Positions 16,748-24,938 of a stretch of 29,575 nt of DNA are shown piece after piece (position 1 is the first letter of the stretch; each line of letters starts with the position of its first letter). The notes under the pieces were generated by a model. That model saw only the letters and a list, made by a program, of their open reading frames with translations, made no database searches and was not told where the DNA came from. Made by a program: the position numbers and the translations under genes. Source of the stretch: CALLMJ01 sp964493765 (lineage in GTDB: Bacteria; Bacteroidota; Bacteroidia; J057; CALLMJ01); contig CAZBPK010000007.1 in assembly GCA_964493765.1 (NCBI GenBank), positions 1 to 29,575 on the forward strand. The letters run 5' to 3'.

Positions 16748-16797
16748 GTTTTACTTAGTTCATTACCCTTTTCAAAGTGTAATGAACTAAGTAAAAC
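16748..16797. terminator. bidirectional terminator, perfect 19-bp stem
   Basis: GTTTTACTTAGTTCATTAC at 16748-16766 is exactly complementary to 16779-16797, with a 12-base loop. It fills the spacer between the adaptor gene (plus) and the convergent M20 peptidase gene (minus). The outer ends give T-rich or A-rich flanks in each direction, consistent with termination both ways. Confidence 0.8.
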
Positions 16798-16819
16798 TGT
16801 ACAATTCAATAAAATAATC

Positions 16820-18007
16820 TTAATTCATTAATTCATTATAGGCAATCCAAGCCATTAATCCCGTAGAGGTTTTGAGAGCATCTTCATCAATATTAAACTG
16901 AGGGGTATGTAAACCAAATTGAGTTTTTTTGATTTCATTGCCTGTTCCTAAACGGTAAAAACAACCGGGAATTTCATGAGTATAATATGCAAAATCCTCT
17001 GCCGCTGTCCATAAGTCTAAGTCTAAAACTTGATTTTCTCCTACATAATTGACTATCCAACTTTTGGTTAAACTGGTAAGTTTTTCGTCATTAAAAAGAA
17101 CGGGATAACCTCTAACAATGTTCAAATCTGCTTTAGCACCAAATGCTTCTACAGTTTGATGAACAATTTTAGTAATCCATTCATGAGCTTCTGCTCTCCA
17201 TTTTTCGTTAAAGGTTCTAAAAGTACCTTCTAAATACACAGTTTCAGGAATAATATTGGTAGCACCGTTGGCAATACATTTACCAAAAGTTAATACTGAT
17301 GGAATACGGGGGTCTGCTTTTCTACTAACAATTTGTTGAAGGGTTGTAATTAGTTGAGCAGCAATAGCTAAGGGGTCTATTGTGGTATGGGGTTGAGCAC
17401 CATGCCCTCCTTTACCATGAATGGTTAAATAAATTTCATCTGCAGAAGCCATATACATTCCAGAACGAACCCCAATTTTTCCTGTTGGAATATTAGGAGA
17501 AACATGTTGCCCAAAAATGCTATGTACATCTGGATTTTTTAATACCCCTTCTTTAATCATCACAGATGCACCACCCGGAGTTTTTTCTTCAGAAGGTTGA
17601 AATATCAATTTTATTGTTCCATGTAAATGTTCTTTCATTTCATTGAGAATTTCAGCAGTACCCAATAAAGAAGCTGTATGAGCATCATGACCACAAGCAT
17701 GCATTTTACCATCATTTTGGGATTTATAATCCACATTATTGACTTCACAAATAGGAAGAGCATCCATATCAGCTCTTAATGCAATAATTTTCCCTTGCTT
17801 TTTTCCTTCAATAATACCCACAACACCCGTTTTTGCAATTCCTTTTTGGTAAGGGATGCCCAATAAATCTAATTGTTTTTGAACAAACTCTGAAGTTTGG
17901 TATTCTTCAAATGCTAATTCAGGATTTTGATGCAAATAACGTCTATTTTCAACTACTTTTGGAAAAATTTCCTCAGATTTTTTTTGTATGCTTTCTAATA
18001 TGTTCAT
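16820..18007 (-). CDS. M20 family metallopeptidase (amidohydrolase)
   Basis: The 395-residue zinc hydrolase is related to N-acyl-L-amino acid and IAA-amino acid amidohydrolases. ALRADMDALPI and HACGHDAH (103-110) contribute metal ligands. FQPSEE holds the catalytic Glu, GQHVSP another ligand His, and AEDFAYY and FGLHTPQF the last ligands. The dimerisation domain follows GGHGAQPH. It probably removes acyl groups from amino acids or cleaves dipeptides in the cytoplasm. It is the last gene of a five-gene minus-strand operon; ten bases separate it from the PsbP-like gene. Confidence 0.9.
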   Translation of the reverse strand: MNILESIQKKSEEIFPKVVENRRYLHQNPELAFEEYQTSEFVQKQLDLLGIPYQKGIAKTGVVGIIEGKKQGKIIALRADMDALPICEVNNVDYKSQNDGKMHACGHDAHTASLLGTAEILNEMKEHLHGTIKLIFQPSEEKTPGGASVMIKEGVLKNPDVHSIFGQHVSPNIPTGKIGVRSGMYMASADEIYLTIHGKGGHGAQPHTTIDPLAIAAQLITTLQQIVSRKADPRIPSVLTFGKCIANGATNIIPETVYLEGTFRTFNEKWRAEAHEWITKIVHQTVEAFGAKADLNIVRGYPVLFNDEKLTSLTKSWIVNYVGENQVLDLDLWTAAEDFAYYTHEIPGCFYRLGTGNEIKKTQFGLHTPQFNIDEDALKTSTGLMAWIAYNELMN

Positions 18008-18017
18008 TTTGGAATAA

Positions 18018-18542
18018 CTATTTAAACTTTATACTTGCTTGTAAAGCTTCAGCAGAACGAATGTAGGTATCATAAGTAGATTCTTGAGCTGTAAAAATCA
18101 ATTGATAGAGTATTTTATCTTTATACCAAGTCCATTCTTTCCATTTTAACCTTATACCTTCCATTTCGCCTTTATAAACAATAATATGAATAGGCACTCC
18201 TGCTTTTTTAGTAATTCTGCTTTCTAATATTTCAGATCTAAAAATTTGATTTTTAACTTCTTCTTCTTTAATTCTTTGATAACTATCCAAATTATGAATG
18301 GGTTGGTCGGTGATAGAAGTGGTAGTCATTACAATAGTTTCTCTCATAGGTAAACCTTGTCCTGAAGGTCGTAAATATGCAATAAAATCTTCAAAAGGTT
18401 TATCTAATTCAACTTGCCAATGGTTGAGGTACTGAAGCTCATAATTGGCATTTTTATAAACTTTCCATTCTTTAATATTTTCTTTGTTTTGAGAATAACC
18501 CCAACTCCAAAGAATAACCACAAAGTAAACCCAATTTTTCAT
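18018..18542 (-). CDS. secreted PsbP/DUF1795-like protein of unknown function
   Basis: The protein has 174 residues with a signal peptide (1-18, ending WSWGYSQ), so it is exported. The mature part (WKVYKNANYELQYLNHWQVE, then an antiparallel-strand pattern and a C-terminal helix with TYIRSAEALQASIKF) resembles PsbP-fold proteins such as DUF1795 members. That resemblance is by pattern only. No catalytic residues are evident. It sits three bases after the ferritin-like gene and ten before the M20 gene. Confidence 0.6.
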   Translation of the reverse strand: MKNWVYFVVILWSWGYSQNKENIKEWKVYKNANYELQYLNHWQVELDKPFEDFIAYLRPSGQGLPMRETIVMTTTSITDQPIHNLDSYQRIKEEEVKNQIFRSEILESRITKKAGVPIHIIVYKGEMEGIRLKWKEWTWYKDKILYQLIFTAQESTYDTYIRSAEALQASIKFK

Positions 18543-18545
18543 AAT

Positions 18546-19169
18546 TTAAAGACTTTTCAAATCATGTGCCATTTGTTGATTCCAGTCAATAAATAATTGA
18601 TTTTCTATATTTTGAGCTTCAATTTTCCAAGTTTCTGCTACATTTCCAAATCTTTCCAAGGATTTATTCATCTCTTCTAAATGCCCAATTTCTTCTGAAA
18701 TAATAGATTTTACGGAAATTTTCACTTGGTTTTCTTCAAGCATTTTTTGATAAAATGGATATAGACTATCAGCTCTTTGTTCTATTCCATAGGTAACTAA
18801 TAAATATGCCGCAAATTTTTTATCATGAGAACTTAAATCAAATTTTTTGAGCAATCTATTAATGCTTATATCCAAACGATGCAAATATTGTTTAGATTGA
18901 ATCGGAGCTAATAAATATTGAGGAGTATAATCAGGATTTTCATTGGGTAATATTTTGTGGGAAAGTCTTTTTAAATAATACCCATGTCGTGCTTCTTCGG
19001 CAGCATGTTTTAAAATCATTTCATCAATGTGCTCACTATGTTGAGTAGTCATAATTTTAAAAGAACCAATGTGTTCCATATAACTTAAAGTATTTAAAAA
19101 CTTGGCATGAAGTTTTATATTTGGAACAATGGTCTGTAGATTTTCTTGAAACAATTCTAATGTATTCAT
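18546..19169 (-). CDS. ferritin-like di-iron protein
   Basis: The 207-residue all-helical protein has the di-iron ligand pattern of a four-helix bundle: Glu32 (helix 1, YMEHIG), EEARH at 58-62, Glu130 (YGIEQ) and EEIGH at 159-163. Two carboxylate-histidine pairs plus two single glutamates fit a ferritin-like oxygenase or oxidase site. The substrate cannot be inferred. TTG at 19175 overlaps the upstream TGA but ATG at 19169, two codons later, is the likelier start. Its place in an operon with an FAH-family hydrolase suggests a small-molecule pathway, which is inference. Confidence 0.7.
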   Translation of the reverse strand: MNTLELFQENLQTIVPNIKLHAKFLNTLSYMEHIGSFKIMTTQHSEHIDEMILKHAAEEARHGYYLKRLSHKILPNENPDYTPQYLLAPIQSKQYLHRLDISINRLLKKFDLSSHDKKFAAYLLVTYGIEQRADSLYPFYQKMLEENQVKISVKSIISEEIGHLEEMNKSLERFGNVAETWKIEAQNIENQLFIDWNQQMAHDLKSL

Positions 19170-19171
19170 AA

Positions 19172-19789
19172 TCAACCTGCAATAATGACTTCAAACATTT
19201 TTTGATGTTCTAAAAAACCTTCTAACTTATCACCGGGTGAAACTTTACCTACACCAGCAGGTGTGCCTGTATAAATCAAATCACCAGTTTTAATGACAAA
19301 ATATTGAGAAACATGCTCAATAATACTGACTATAGGGAAAATCATGTTTTTTGTATGTCCAATTTGGCGGACTTCACCATTAACTTTTAACGTAAAATGA
19401 ACATCTTGAATATCACGAAAGTTCTCAAACGGAATAAAAATATCAGAACATAAAGCAGAATTATTAAAGGCTTTGGCTTTTTCCCAGGGTAAACCTTTCT
19501 TTTTTAGATCATTTTGCAAATCACGAGCTGTAAAATCTATTCCTAGACTTACGCTATCTATATAAGTATGAGCAAATTTAGGTTGTATAAACTTTCCTTG
19601 ACGTCCAATTCTTAAGACTAATTCACACTCATAGTGAATATCATTCGAAAAAGGAGGTATCCAAAATTTTTCTCCATTTTTCATTAAAGCAGTATCGGGT
19701 TTTAAAAATACTACGGGTTCTTCAGGAACTGCATTTTGCAATTCTTGTGCATGTTCTACGTAATTTCTACCTATACAAATAATTTTCAT
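19172..19789 (-). CDS. fumarylacetoacetate hydrolase (FAH) family protein
   Basis: The protein is 205 residues, the compact FAHD1/YcgM-like type. CIGRNYVEHAQEL opens the domain. HYECELVLRIG supplies metal-binding glutamates with the Asp of LGIDFTARDLQ, and GTPAGVGKVSPGD closes the active site. Relatives hydrolyse acylpyruvates, decarboxylate oxaloacetate or isomerise catechol-pathway intermediates. No aromatic-degradation genes are nearby, so acylpyruvase/oxaloacetate decarboxylase-like activity is the simplest guess. The ATG shares an ATGA overlap with the upstream gene. Confidence 0.87.
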   Translation of the reverse strand: MKIICIGRNYVEHAQELQNAVPEEPVVFLKPDTALMKNGEKFWIPPFSNDIHYECELVLRIGRQGKFIQPKFAHTYIDSVSLGIDFTARDLQNDLKKKGLPWEKAKAFNNSALCSDIFIPFENFRDIQDVHFTLKVNGEVRQIGHTKNMIFPIVSIIEHVSQYFVIKTGDLIYTGTPAGVGKVSPGDKLEGFLEHQKMFEVIIAG

Positions 19790-20337
19790 TGTTTTAATTT
19801 AGAATCCAATAAATAACCACACTCGTTGTTAATATCTTCGGCAATATTCAAAATTTTTGTAATTTTATCTGTATGTTCTCTATAGGCTAAAATCATTTTT
19901 TTGAGTTTCTCATCAACTTTTTCAAGTACTAAAAGTTCACCATAGCGAGTAAATACTGCCATTAAATCATAAGAAAAGGGTTGCCATTTAATATACAAAT
20001 CTTTTAATTTAGTGAGTTCTTTATCCACATATTTACGAATATTATATACTGAATCACGTGCTTCGTAACGATATTGTTCTACTTTTTTAGGGCTTCTCAA
20101 TAAATCAGACCATTGAGCTAAAATTTTTTGATGATGTTCAACAGTAATCAAAATTTTATCTAGAGGAGCTTTTTGTTGTTCAATAAGCTGGATAATAGCA
20201 TCTTGTTTTTCTTGAAAACTTGTTATGTTTTTATCACGTTCTTGCTTGGGTTTGGTTTTTGTTGTATCCTGCTGAGCATATAGGCTTTGTAAACTCATCA
20301 AAAACATGATTCCCATGATATATCTAAACCAATTCAT
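19786..20337 (-). CDS. secreted helical protein of unknown function
   Basis: I do not recognise this 183-residue protein. It starts with a signal peptide (MNWFRYIMGIMFLMSLQSLYAQ). A short Lys/Thr-rich linker and a helix-rich body with many Glu/Lys heptads follow, suggesting a periplasmic coiled coil. The open frame runs 14 codons further upstream, but the internal ATG at 20337 begins the signal peptide and lies ten bases after a TAnnTTTG promoter element. It is the first gene of the minus-strand operon ending in M20, with an ATGA overlap to the FAH gene. Confidence 0.65.
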   Translation of the reverse strand: MNWFRYIMGIMFLMSLQSLYAQQDTTKTKPKQERDKNITSFQEKQDAIIQLIEQQKAPLDKILITVEHHQKILAQWSDLLRSPKKVEQYRYEARDSVYNIRKYVDKELTKLKDLYIKWQPFSYDLMAVFTRYGELLVLEKVDEKLKKMILAYREHTDKITKILNIAEDINNECGYLLDSKLKQ

Positions 20338-20346
20338 TTTTTTCTG

Positions 20347-20354
20347 CAAAAGTA
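20347..20354 (-). promoter_or_regulatory. putative -7 promoter element of the five-gene minus operon
   Basis: TACTTTTG on the minus strand matches TAnnTTTG ten bases before the ATG at 20337. An ATTG about 22 bases upstream could be the -33 element. Confidence 0.55.
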
Positions 20355-20400
20355 AGGATTTTTTAAGTTTGTAAATCAATTAGCACAAATTCACATTAAA

Positions 20401-20450
20401 AATGGCATCAAAAAATCGCAGCACCAAGCGCCAAACCGTTAGTGGAAAGG
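20401..20450 (+). repeat. possible remnant of the boundary repeat (3' end only)
   Basis: The sequence GCGCCAAACCGTTAGTGG resembles the 3' end of the boundary repeats (AAAGCCCGAAAACGTTAGC in R4). It lies exactly where the core chromosome gives way to the accessory genes. It is too short to be certain. Confidence 0.35.
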
Positions 20451-20507
20451 CTATGATGACACTACCCGACAAAAAAATCATTTTTTTTCAAATTTTATAT
20501 TTTAGAA

Positions 20508-20540
20508 TTTGCTTAAATAAAAAAACAAAATATATCTTTG
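20508..20540 (+). promoter_or_regulatory. promoter of the mercury transport operon
   Basis: TTTG at 20508-20511 and TATCTTTG at 20533-20540 are separated by 21 bases, a good match to the Bacteroidota TTTG/TAnnTTTG promoter. The -7 element ends four bases before the ArsR ATG, so the mRNA is predicted to be leaderless or nearly so, and the regulator could bind here to repress itself. Confidence 0.65.
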
Positions 20541-20544
20541 TAAT

Positions 20545-20919
20545 ATGGATAATAATTCTTGCATACGACAACAGGCGGACATTAATCAAATAAACCGTTG
20601 TAAAGACCGAGTTTCAGAACTCAGCGGCTCGTTTGACTATTTATCAAAAGGACTTGAATTGGCAGGTAACAACGTAAGACTGAAAATTCTCTTTCTGCTT
20701 TATGAAGAAAAACGACTTTGCGTTTGTGATATCAGTGACATTCTCGGTATGACGATTTCGGCAGTTTCTCAACATCTACGAAAACTCAAAGACAGAAAAC
20801 TAATTGAAACCGAACGAGAAGCACAAACCATTTTTTACTCATTGACAAAAGAGTATGAAAAAATATTGAAACCGATTTTCAAAATACTTGACGACAACAA
20901 AATTTTAGAAACAATATGA
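20545..20919 (+). CDS. ArsR/SmtB family metal-responsive repressor
   Basis: The 124-residue winged-helix repressor has a central CVCD at 59-62 on the alpha-3 helix (ELCVCD-type thiol site), followed by the recognition helix region TISAVSQHLRKLKDRKLI. Extra cysteines at 6 and 19 could complete a soft-metal site. In this family, metal binding to these thiols releases the repressor from DNA. Its ATGA overlap with MerTP makes mercury the probable effector, although arsenic or cadmium sensing is not excluded by sequence. It should autoregulate the operon from the adjacent promoter. Confidence 0.87.
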   Translation: MDNNSCIRQQADINQINRCKDRVSELSGSFDYLSKGLELAGNNVRLKILFLLYEEKRLCVCDISDILGMTISAVSQHLRKLKDRKLIETEREAQTIFYSLTKEYEKILKPIFKILDDNKILETI

Positions 20920-21515
20920 AAACCGACAACAAACTAATCGGAGTAGGAATTTTAACAGCTATTGCTGCGTCATTGTGTTGCATAACGCCTGTCTTGGCAC
21001 TCATTGCAGGGACAAGCGGACTTGCATCAACTTTTTCTTGGCTTGAACCATTCCGACCGTATTTTATCGGCTTGACAATCTTGGTGCTTGGTTTTGCTTG
21101 GTATCAAAAATTGAAACCTAAAAAGCAAATCAACTGCAACTGTGAAACAGAAGAAAAACCCAAATTCATTCATTCAAAAATGTTTTTAGGAATCGTTACA
21201 GCGTTTGCAATTATTATGCTTGCCTTTCCATACTATTCAAGCATTTTCTACCCAAAGACCGAAAAGCAAATCATAGTGGTTGACAAAGCCAACATCCAAA
21301 AAGTAGAGTTTACAATCAGTGGTATGACTTGTGCAAGTTGCGAAGAACATGTCAATCACGAAGTAAACAAATTACCAGGAATAATAAATTGTAATGCTTC
21401 TTACGAAAAGGGAAATGCAATCGTGGAGTTTGACAATTCCCAAACTAACATTGCAGACATTGAAAAAGCAATTAACTCAACAGGATATTCTGTAACCAAC
21501 AAAAAAGAAAAATAA
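20916..21515 (+). CDS. merTP: mercuric transport protein MerTP (MerT-MerP fusion)
   Basis: The 199-residue inner-membrane protein imports Hg(II). The first helix carries the vicinal Cys21-Cys22 pair (SLCCITP) of MerT. A second helix at about 49-63 and a cytoplasmic CNC at 74-76 follow, then a third helix at about 90-110. The C-terminal 70 residues are a heavy-metal-associated domain with GMTCASC at 136-142, corresponding to MerP. The fused layout is common in Bacteroidota. No mercuric reductase is found in this cassette or elsewhere in the window, which is odd because import without MerA would be harmful; merA may lie elsewhere. Confidence 0.88.
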   Translation: MKTDNKLIGVGILTAIAASLCCITPVLALIAGTSGLASTFSWLEPFRPYFIGLTILVLGFAWYQKLKPKKQINCNCETEEKPKFIHSKMFLGIVTAFAIIMLAFPYYSSIFYPKTEKQIIVVDKANIQKVEFTISGMTCASCEEHVNHEVNKLPGIINCNASYEKGNAIVEFDNSQTNIADIEKAINSTGYSVTNKKEK

Positions 21516-21516
21516 A

Positions 21517-21726
21517 ATGGAAGTAATATTACAATCAACCATCACTTGTCCTAACTGTGGACACAAAAAAGAAGAAACAATGCCGACAGACGCTTGTCAG
21601 TATTTTTACGAATGTGAAAAATGTAAGAAAGTTTTAAAACCCAAACAGGGAGACTGTTGCGTTTATTGTAGCTATGGGACAGAAAAATGTCCACCAACAC
21701 AAGCCGGAACAAATTGCTGTAAATGA
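21517..21726 (+). CDS. small cysteine-rich GDCC-motif metal-binding protein
   Basis: The 69-residue protein has ten cysteines. An N-terminal CPNCG zinc-ribbon-like half is followed by FYECEKCKK and the hallmark GDCCVYCSYG, and the C-terminus ends TNCCK. Such GDCC/GDCCxxC proteins are habitually found beside MerT-type transporters and may buffer or hand over Hg(II) in the cytoplasm; no biochemical role is certain. One base separates it from the merTP stop, so it is cotranscribed. Confidence 0.82.
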   Translation: MEVILQSTITCPNCGHKKEETMPTDACQYFYECEKCKKVLKPKQGDCCVYCSYGTEKCPPTQAGTNCCK

Positions 21727-21743
21727 CAATAGAAAACCGAACC

Positions 21744-21868
21744 CCTAACACACGTTTGCCGCAAGCGGGGGGACGTACAAACTTGGAGTCTTGTGTATTC
21801 TTCCAATTTTGTGCTGGGTTGAAAGTCAGTTCCTAGCAAACGCATCTTTGCCCCGAAATACTTCACGA
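21744..21868 (+). repeat. boundary repeat R1
   Basis: A 125-bp element begins CCTAACACACGTTTGC and ends GCCCCGAAATACTTCACG. CGTTTGC (21753-21759) is complementary to GCAAACG (21836-21842). The centre holds TTTTGTGCTGGGTTGAAAG, which matches the TTTGTGCTKGGTKGATAG segment of R2 and R3. It follows the mercury cassette directly and precedes the serine hydrolase gene. It is the most diverged of the four copies. Confidence 0.65.
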
Positions 21869-21888
21869 AATTAAAATTAGAAAAAAGT

Positions 21889-21920
21889 TTTGCAAAAAAG
21901 AAAAATATTGTGTACAATTG
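21889..21920 (+). promoter_or_regulatory. putative promoter of the serine hydrolase gene
   Basis: TTTG at 21889-21892 and TACAATTG at 21913-21920 (one mismatch to TAnnTTTG) are 20 bases apart. Together with the ATG at 21965 this leaves a leader of about 40 bases. It sits just downstream of repeat R1, inside the cassette. Confidence 0.5.
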
Positions 21921-21964
21921 CGACGTTAGAATAACCTATAAATCATAACATTAACATAACTAAA

Positions 21965-23287
21965 ATGAAAAAAATAATTTTAATAACATTACTAGTTTTG
22001 ACTTTTATTCAAATCGGATTTGCTCAAATGAACTTTGATAAAACTAAATTAGACAACTATTTCAACACGCTTGAAAAAAACAACAAATTCATGGGAAGTG
22101 TTGCCGTATCAAAAAACGGAAAACTTATCTACACAAAAGCAATCGGCTTTGCAGACGTTGAAAATAACGTAAAAGCAACCGAAAATTCAAAATACAGAAT
22201 TGGCTCAATTACCAAATCATTTACAGCAGTTTTGGTTCTAAAAGCAGTTGAGCAAAAAAAGTTAGACCTTAATCAGACGATTGACAAATGGTTTCCAACT
22301 ATTAAAAATGCTAATCAGATAACAATAAAACATTTGCTTAATCATAGAAGCGGAATTCACAACTTTACCGACAATGAAGACTATTTGACTTGGTACACAC
22401 AACCCAAGACAGAAAAAGAAATGATTGAAATTATTACAAAAGGCGGAAGCGACTTTGCCCCTGACAGTAAAGCAGAGTACAGCAATTCAAATTATGTACT
22501 TTTGGCATATATACTTGAAAAAACTTTTAAAAAATCATATTCTGAATTACTGCAAGAATTTATCGTTAAACCCCTTGGCTTGACGAACACTTATGTTTTT
22601 GGTAAAATCAATACTACTAACAACGAGTGTAAATCATACCGCTATCTTGGAACTTGGAAAGTAGAACCTGAAACAGATTTTACTATTCCATTAGGTGCAG
22701 GTGCAATAGCTTCCACACCAACTGACCTAACAAAATTTGCAGATGCTTTGTTTGGCGGTAAACTTTTGACCAATCAAAGCCTTGAAATAATGAAAAGTAT
22801 TAAAGATGGTTATGGAATGGGTTTGTTTAAAATTTCTTTCTATAAAAATATCGGTTATGGGCATCAAGGCGAAATTGATGGTTTTAGCTCAATTTATATA
22901 CATTTCCCAGAAGACAATATTTCGTATGTTTTGTCTTCAAATGGAACCAATATGGTTATCAATGACATTTCTATTATAGTGTTAAGTGCAGTATACAACA
23001 GACCTTATGAAATTCCAGAATTTAAGACTATTATTTTAACCTCAGAAGAATTAGACAAGTATGTAGGCGTTTATTTTTCGCAAGAAGTTCCTTTGAAAAT
23101 TACCATTACAAAAGAAGGCAATACTTTAATTGCACAAGGGACAGGACAGCCCGCTTTTCCACTTGAAGCAACCGACAAAGACAAATTTAAGTTTGACCAA
23201 GCTGGATTAAAACTTGAATTTAATACAATAGACAAAACAATGATATTATTTCAAGGTGGTAAACAATTTAAATTCACCAAAGAATAA
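21965..23287 (+). CDS. class C beta-lactamase-like serine hydrolase
   Basis: The 440-residue exported protein (signal peptide 1-20, ending QIGFA) carries all three active-site elements of the beta-lactamase/transpeptidase-like family: SITK at 81-84 (nucleophile Ser81, Lys84), YSN at 172-174 and HQG at 300-302 in place of KTG. A C-terminal lipocalin-like beta domain (about 350-440) follows. Relatives include D-aminopeptidases, esterases and peptidoglycan carboxypeptidases; antibiotic hydrolysis should not be assumed. It is the only gene between R1 and a degenerate boundary at 23.3 kb, so it forms a single-gene cassette with its own promoter. Confidence 0.85.
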   Translation: MKKIILITLLVLTFIQIGFAQMNFDKTKLDNYFNTLEKNNKFMGSVAVSKNGKLIYTKAIGFADVENNVKATENSKYRIGSITKSFTAVLVLKAVEQKKLDLNQTIDKWFPTIKNANQITIKHLLNHRSGIHNFTDNEDYLTWYTQPKTEKEMIEIITKGGSDFAPDSKAEYSNSNYVLLAYILEKTFKKSYSELLQEFIVKPLGLTNTYVFGKINTTNNECKSYRYLGTWKVEPETDFTIPLGAGAIASTPTDLTKFADALFGGKLLTNQSLEIMKSIKDGYGMGLFKISFYKNIGYGHQGEIDGFSSIYIHFPEDNISYVLSSNGTNMVINDISIIVLSAVYNRPYEIPEFKTIILTSEELDKYVGVYFSQEVPLKITITKEGNTLIAQGTGQPAFPLEATDKDKFKFDQAGLKLEFNTIDKTMILFQGGKQFKFTKE

Positions 23288-23295
23288 ATAAAAAT

Positions 23296-23326
23296 AGCAT
23301 ATAACACATGTAACCGTTGCAAAACT
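23296..23326 (+). repeat. possible remnant of the boundary repeat (5' end only)
   Basis: The bases after the serine hydrolase, GCATATAACACATGTAACCG, resemble the start of R1 (CCTAACACACGTTTGCCG). The rest of an element is missing, and the methyltransferase promoter begins soon after. It marks the joint between cassettes B and C, with low certainty. Confidence 0.3.
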
Positions 23327-23349
23327 ACTTTCTTGATAATTAAAATGAT

Positions 23350-23357
23350 TAACTTTG
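23350..23357 (+). promoter_or_regulatory. putative -7 promoter element of the first methyltransferase
   Basis: TAACTTTG matches TAnnTTTG 24 bases before the ATG at 23382. The -33 element is not clear. Confidence 0.45.
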
Positions 23358-23381
23358 TAGAAGTGGTAACAACTCAATGAA

Positions 23382-24938
23382 ATGAAAGAAGTAAATTCCA
23401 ATAAATTACCTTTTCTACAAGCACAAGTTTTGCAGCAAATTTTTATGGATTCTTACGAAAATAAACAGACCTCTTTTGAAGGACTATCTGAACTAACAGG
23501 TTACCCCAAGGATAGCAAAATTTTAAAGGATGCAATACATTCATTATTTAAGAAGGGATTTTTGAAGGGAGAGTTGGGAAACATTACTATTCCCAGTCGC
23601 TCAAAAAAGATAATGGAAAATTTCATAAAACGGAATGATTATAAGCACAAAAAGTTTTCTGATGAACTCTTAAAATTCTTTAAGAACGGAGTTTCAAATA
23701 ATTCGTTATTTGAATTGAATCCAACAATCAGCGAGTTAAATAAATTAGGAGTAGTTCATAAATGGTATGATTATTTGGAAGATTTTCCGTATCAACTAAT
23801 TGAGGAAAAAATTAAAGAATATAACTTAAAGCCCAATTCATTAATTGCTGAGCCTTTTGCAGGTAGTGGAACAACTTTAATTGCCGCAAATTTATTTCAC
23901 TGTAATGCAATAGGTTTTGATGCAAATCCTTTAATGACATTTATTTTGGAAGTTAAAACTACCTGGGATATTGATTTAAAATTGTTTAAGCAAACAGTAA
24001 TAGATATTTCCGAACAATTTGTTAATCAGATAAAAAACTATGACGAATTAGAACTGAAAAAAGGATTCTTGGAACGTATGCCCAAAAAAGAATTAAATCA
24101 ATGGTTAAGTATCAGTTTGCAAAAAGAAGTTAATTTATTAAAAAACTTGATTGATAAAGTTGAGAACATCAAAATTAAAAACCTTCTATTACTTACAATG
24201 TCAAAATCTTGTTTTGATGCCTCTTATGTTTCACTATGTCCTGGAACTACTTTTTATCCGTTTCGTGAAAAAGAAGAATTTTGGGACATTTTTACTAAAA
24301 AAGTAATCCAAATATATAAAGATTTACAGGCAATTCAAAAATACGATAATTATGGAACATCAAAATTGATAAATGATACTTGTTTGAATGCAAGTCAATA
24401 TATTGAAAAAGAAACCATCGATTTTATCATAACTTCACCACCCTATCCAAACGATTTAGAATATACAAGACAAACAAGATTGGAATTATACCTACTTGAT
24501 TTTGTCAAAGATATGAACGATGTTCAACAAATTAAGCGAAAGATGGTGAAAGGTAGCACAAAATTAATTTTCAAAGAAAGTAATTCCGAAAATTTTATAA
24601 CTCAATTCAAGACTATACAATTAGTTTCCGACAAAATTTATGAACGAACCAAAGATAAAAATTGGGGATTTGATTATCCGAGAATGGTACGAGAATATTT
24701 TGGTGATATGTATTTGTGTATGAAAGAATTTTACGAATTATTAAAACCTAATGCAAGTTTTTTACAAGTAGTTGGCGACCAAACAATAAAAGGCGTTTAC
24801 ATTCCTGTTTGTGATATATTAATAGAAATGGCACAAGAAATAGGTTACAGAAATTGCAAAAAAGAACTTTTTAGAATACGTCGTAGTACAGGACACAACA
24901 TAGCATTACCCGAAGAAATTGTAATTATAAAAAAATGA
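23382..24938 (+). CDS. DNA methyltransferase (amino-group, motif I before motif IV)
   Basis: The 518-residue protein binds S-adenosylmethionine through AEPFAGSGTT (motif I, about 157-165) and carries the catalytic TSPPYPND (motif IV, about 351-358), so it is an N4-cytosine or N6-adenine methylase. The order I then IV, with about 190 residues between them, differs from the beta-class methylase in the next cassette. Residues 1-90 look like a winged-helix DNA-binding extension. The downstream, overlapping gene is a broken NotI-family endonuclease, so this was probably the protective half of a type II system. With its nuclease gone it would act as an orphan methylase. The recognition site cannot be read from the sequence. 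Confidence 0.85.
   Translation: MKEVNSNKLPFLQAQVLQQIFMDSYENKQTSFEGLSELTGYPKDSKILKDAIHSLFKKGFLKGELGNITIPSRSKKIMENFIKRNDYKHKKFSDELLKFFKNGVSNNSLFELNPTISELNKLGVVHKWYDYLEDFPYQLIEEKIKEYNLKPNSLIAEPFAGSGTTLIAANLFHCNAIGFDANPLMTFILEVKTTWDIDLKLFKQTVIDISEQFVNQIKNYDELELKKGFLERMPKKELNQWLSISLQKEVNLLKNLIDKVENIKIKNLLLLTMSKSCFDASYVSLCPGTTFYPFREKEEFWDIFTKKVIQIYKDLQAIQKYDNYGTSKLINDTCLNASQYIEKETIDFIITSPPYPNDLEYTRQTRLELYLLDFVKDMNDVQQIKRKMVKGSTKLIFKESNSENFITQFKTIQLVSDKIYERTKDKNWGFDYPRMVREYFGDMYLCMKEFYELLKPNASFLQVVGDQTIKGVYIPVCDILIEMAQEIGYRNCKKELFRIRRSTGHNIALPEEIVIIKK

Noticed and set aside
20402..20593. 63-codon plus-strand frame before the ArsR gene
   Set aside because: It covers the repeat remnant and the promoter, and overlaps the ArsR start in another frame; no family.
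21965..23287. True antibiotic-resistance beta-lactamase
   Set aside because: The SxxK, YxN and HxG motifs and the C-terminal domain fit the wide serine hydrolase family; nothing indicates antibiotic hydrolysis.
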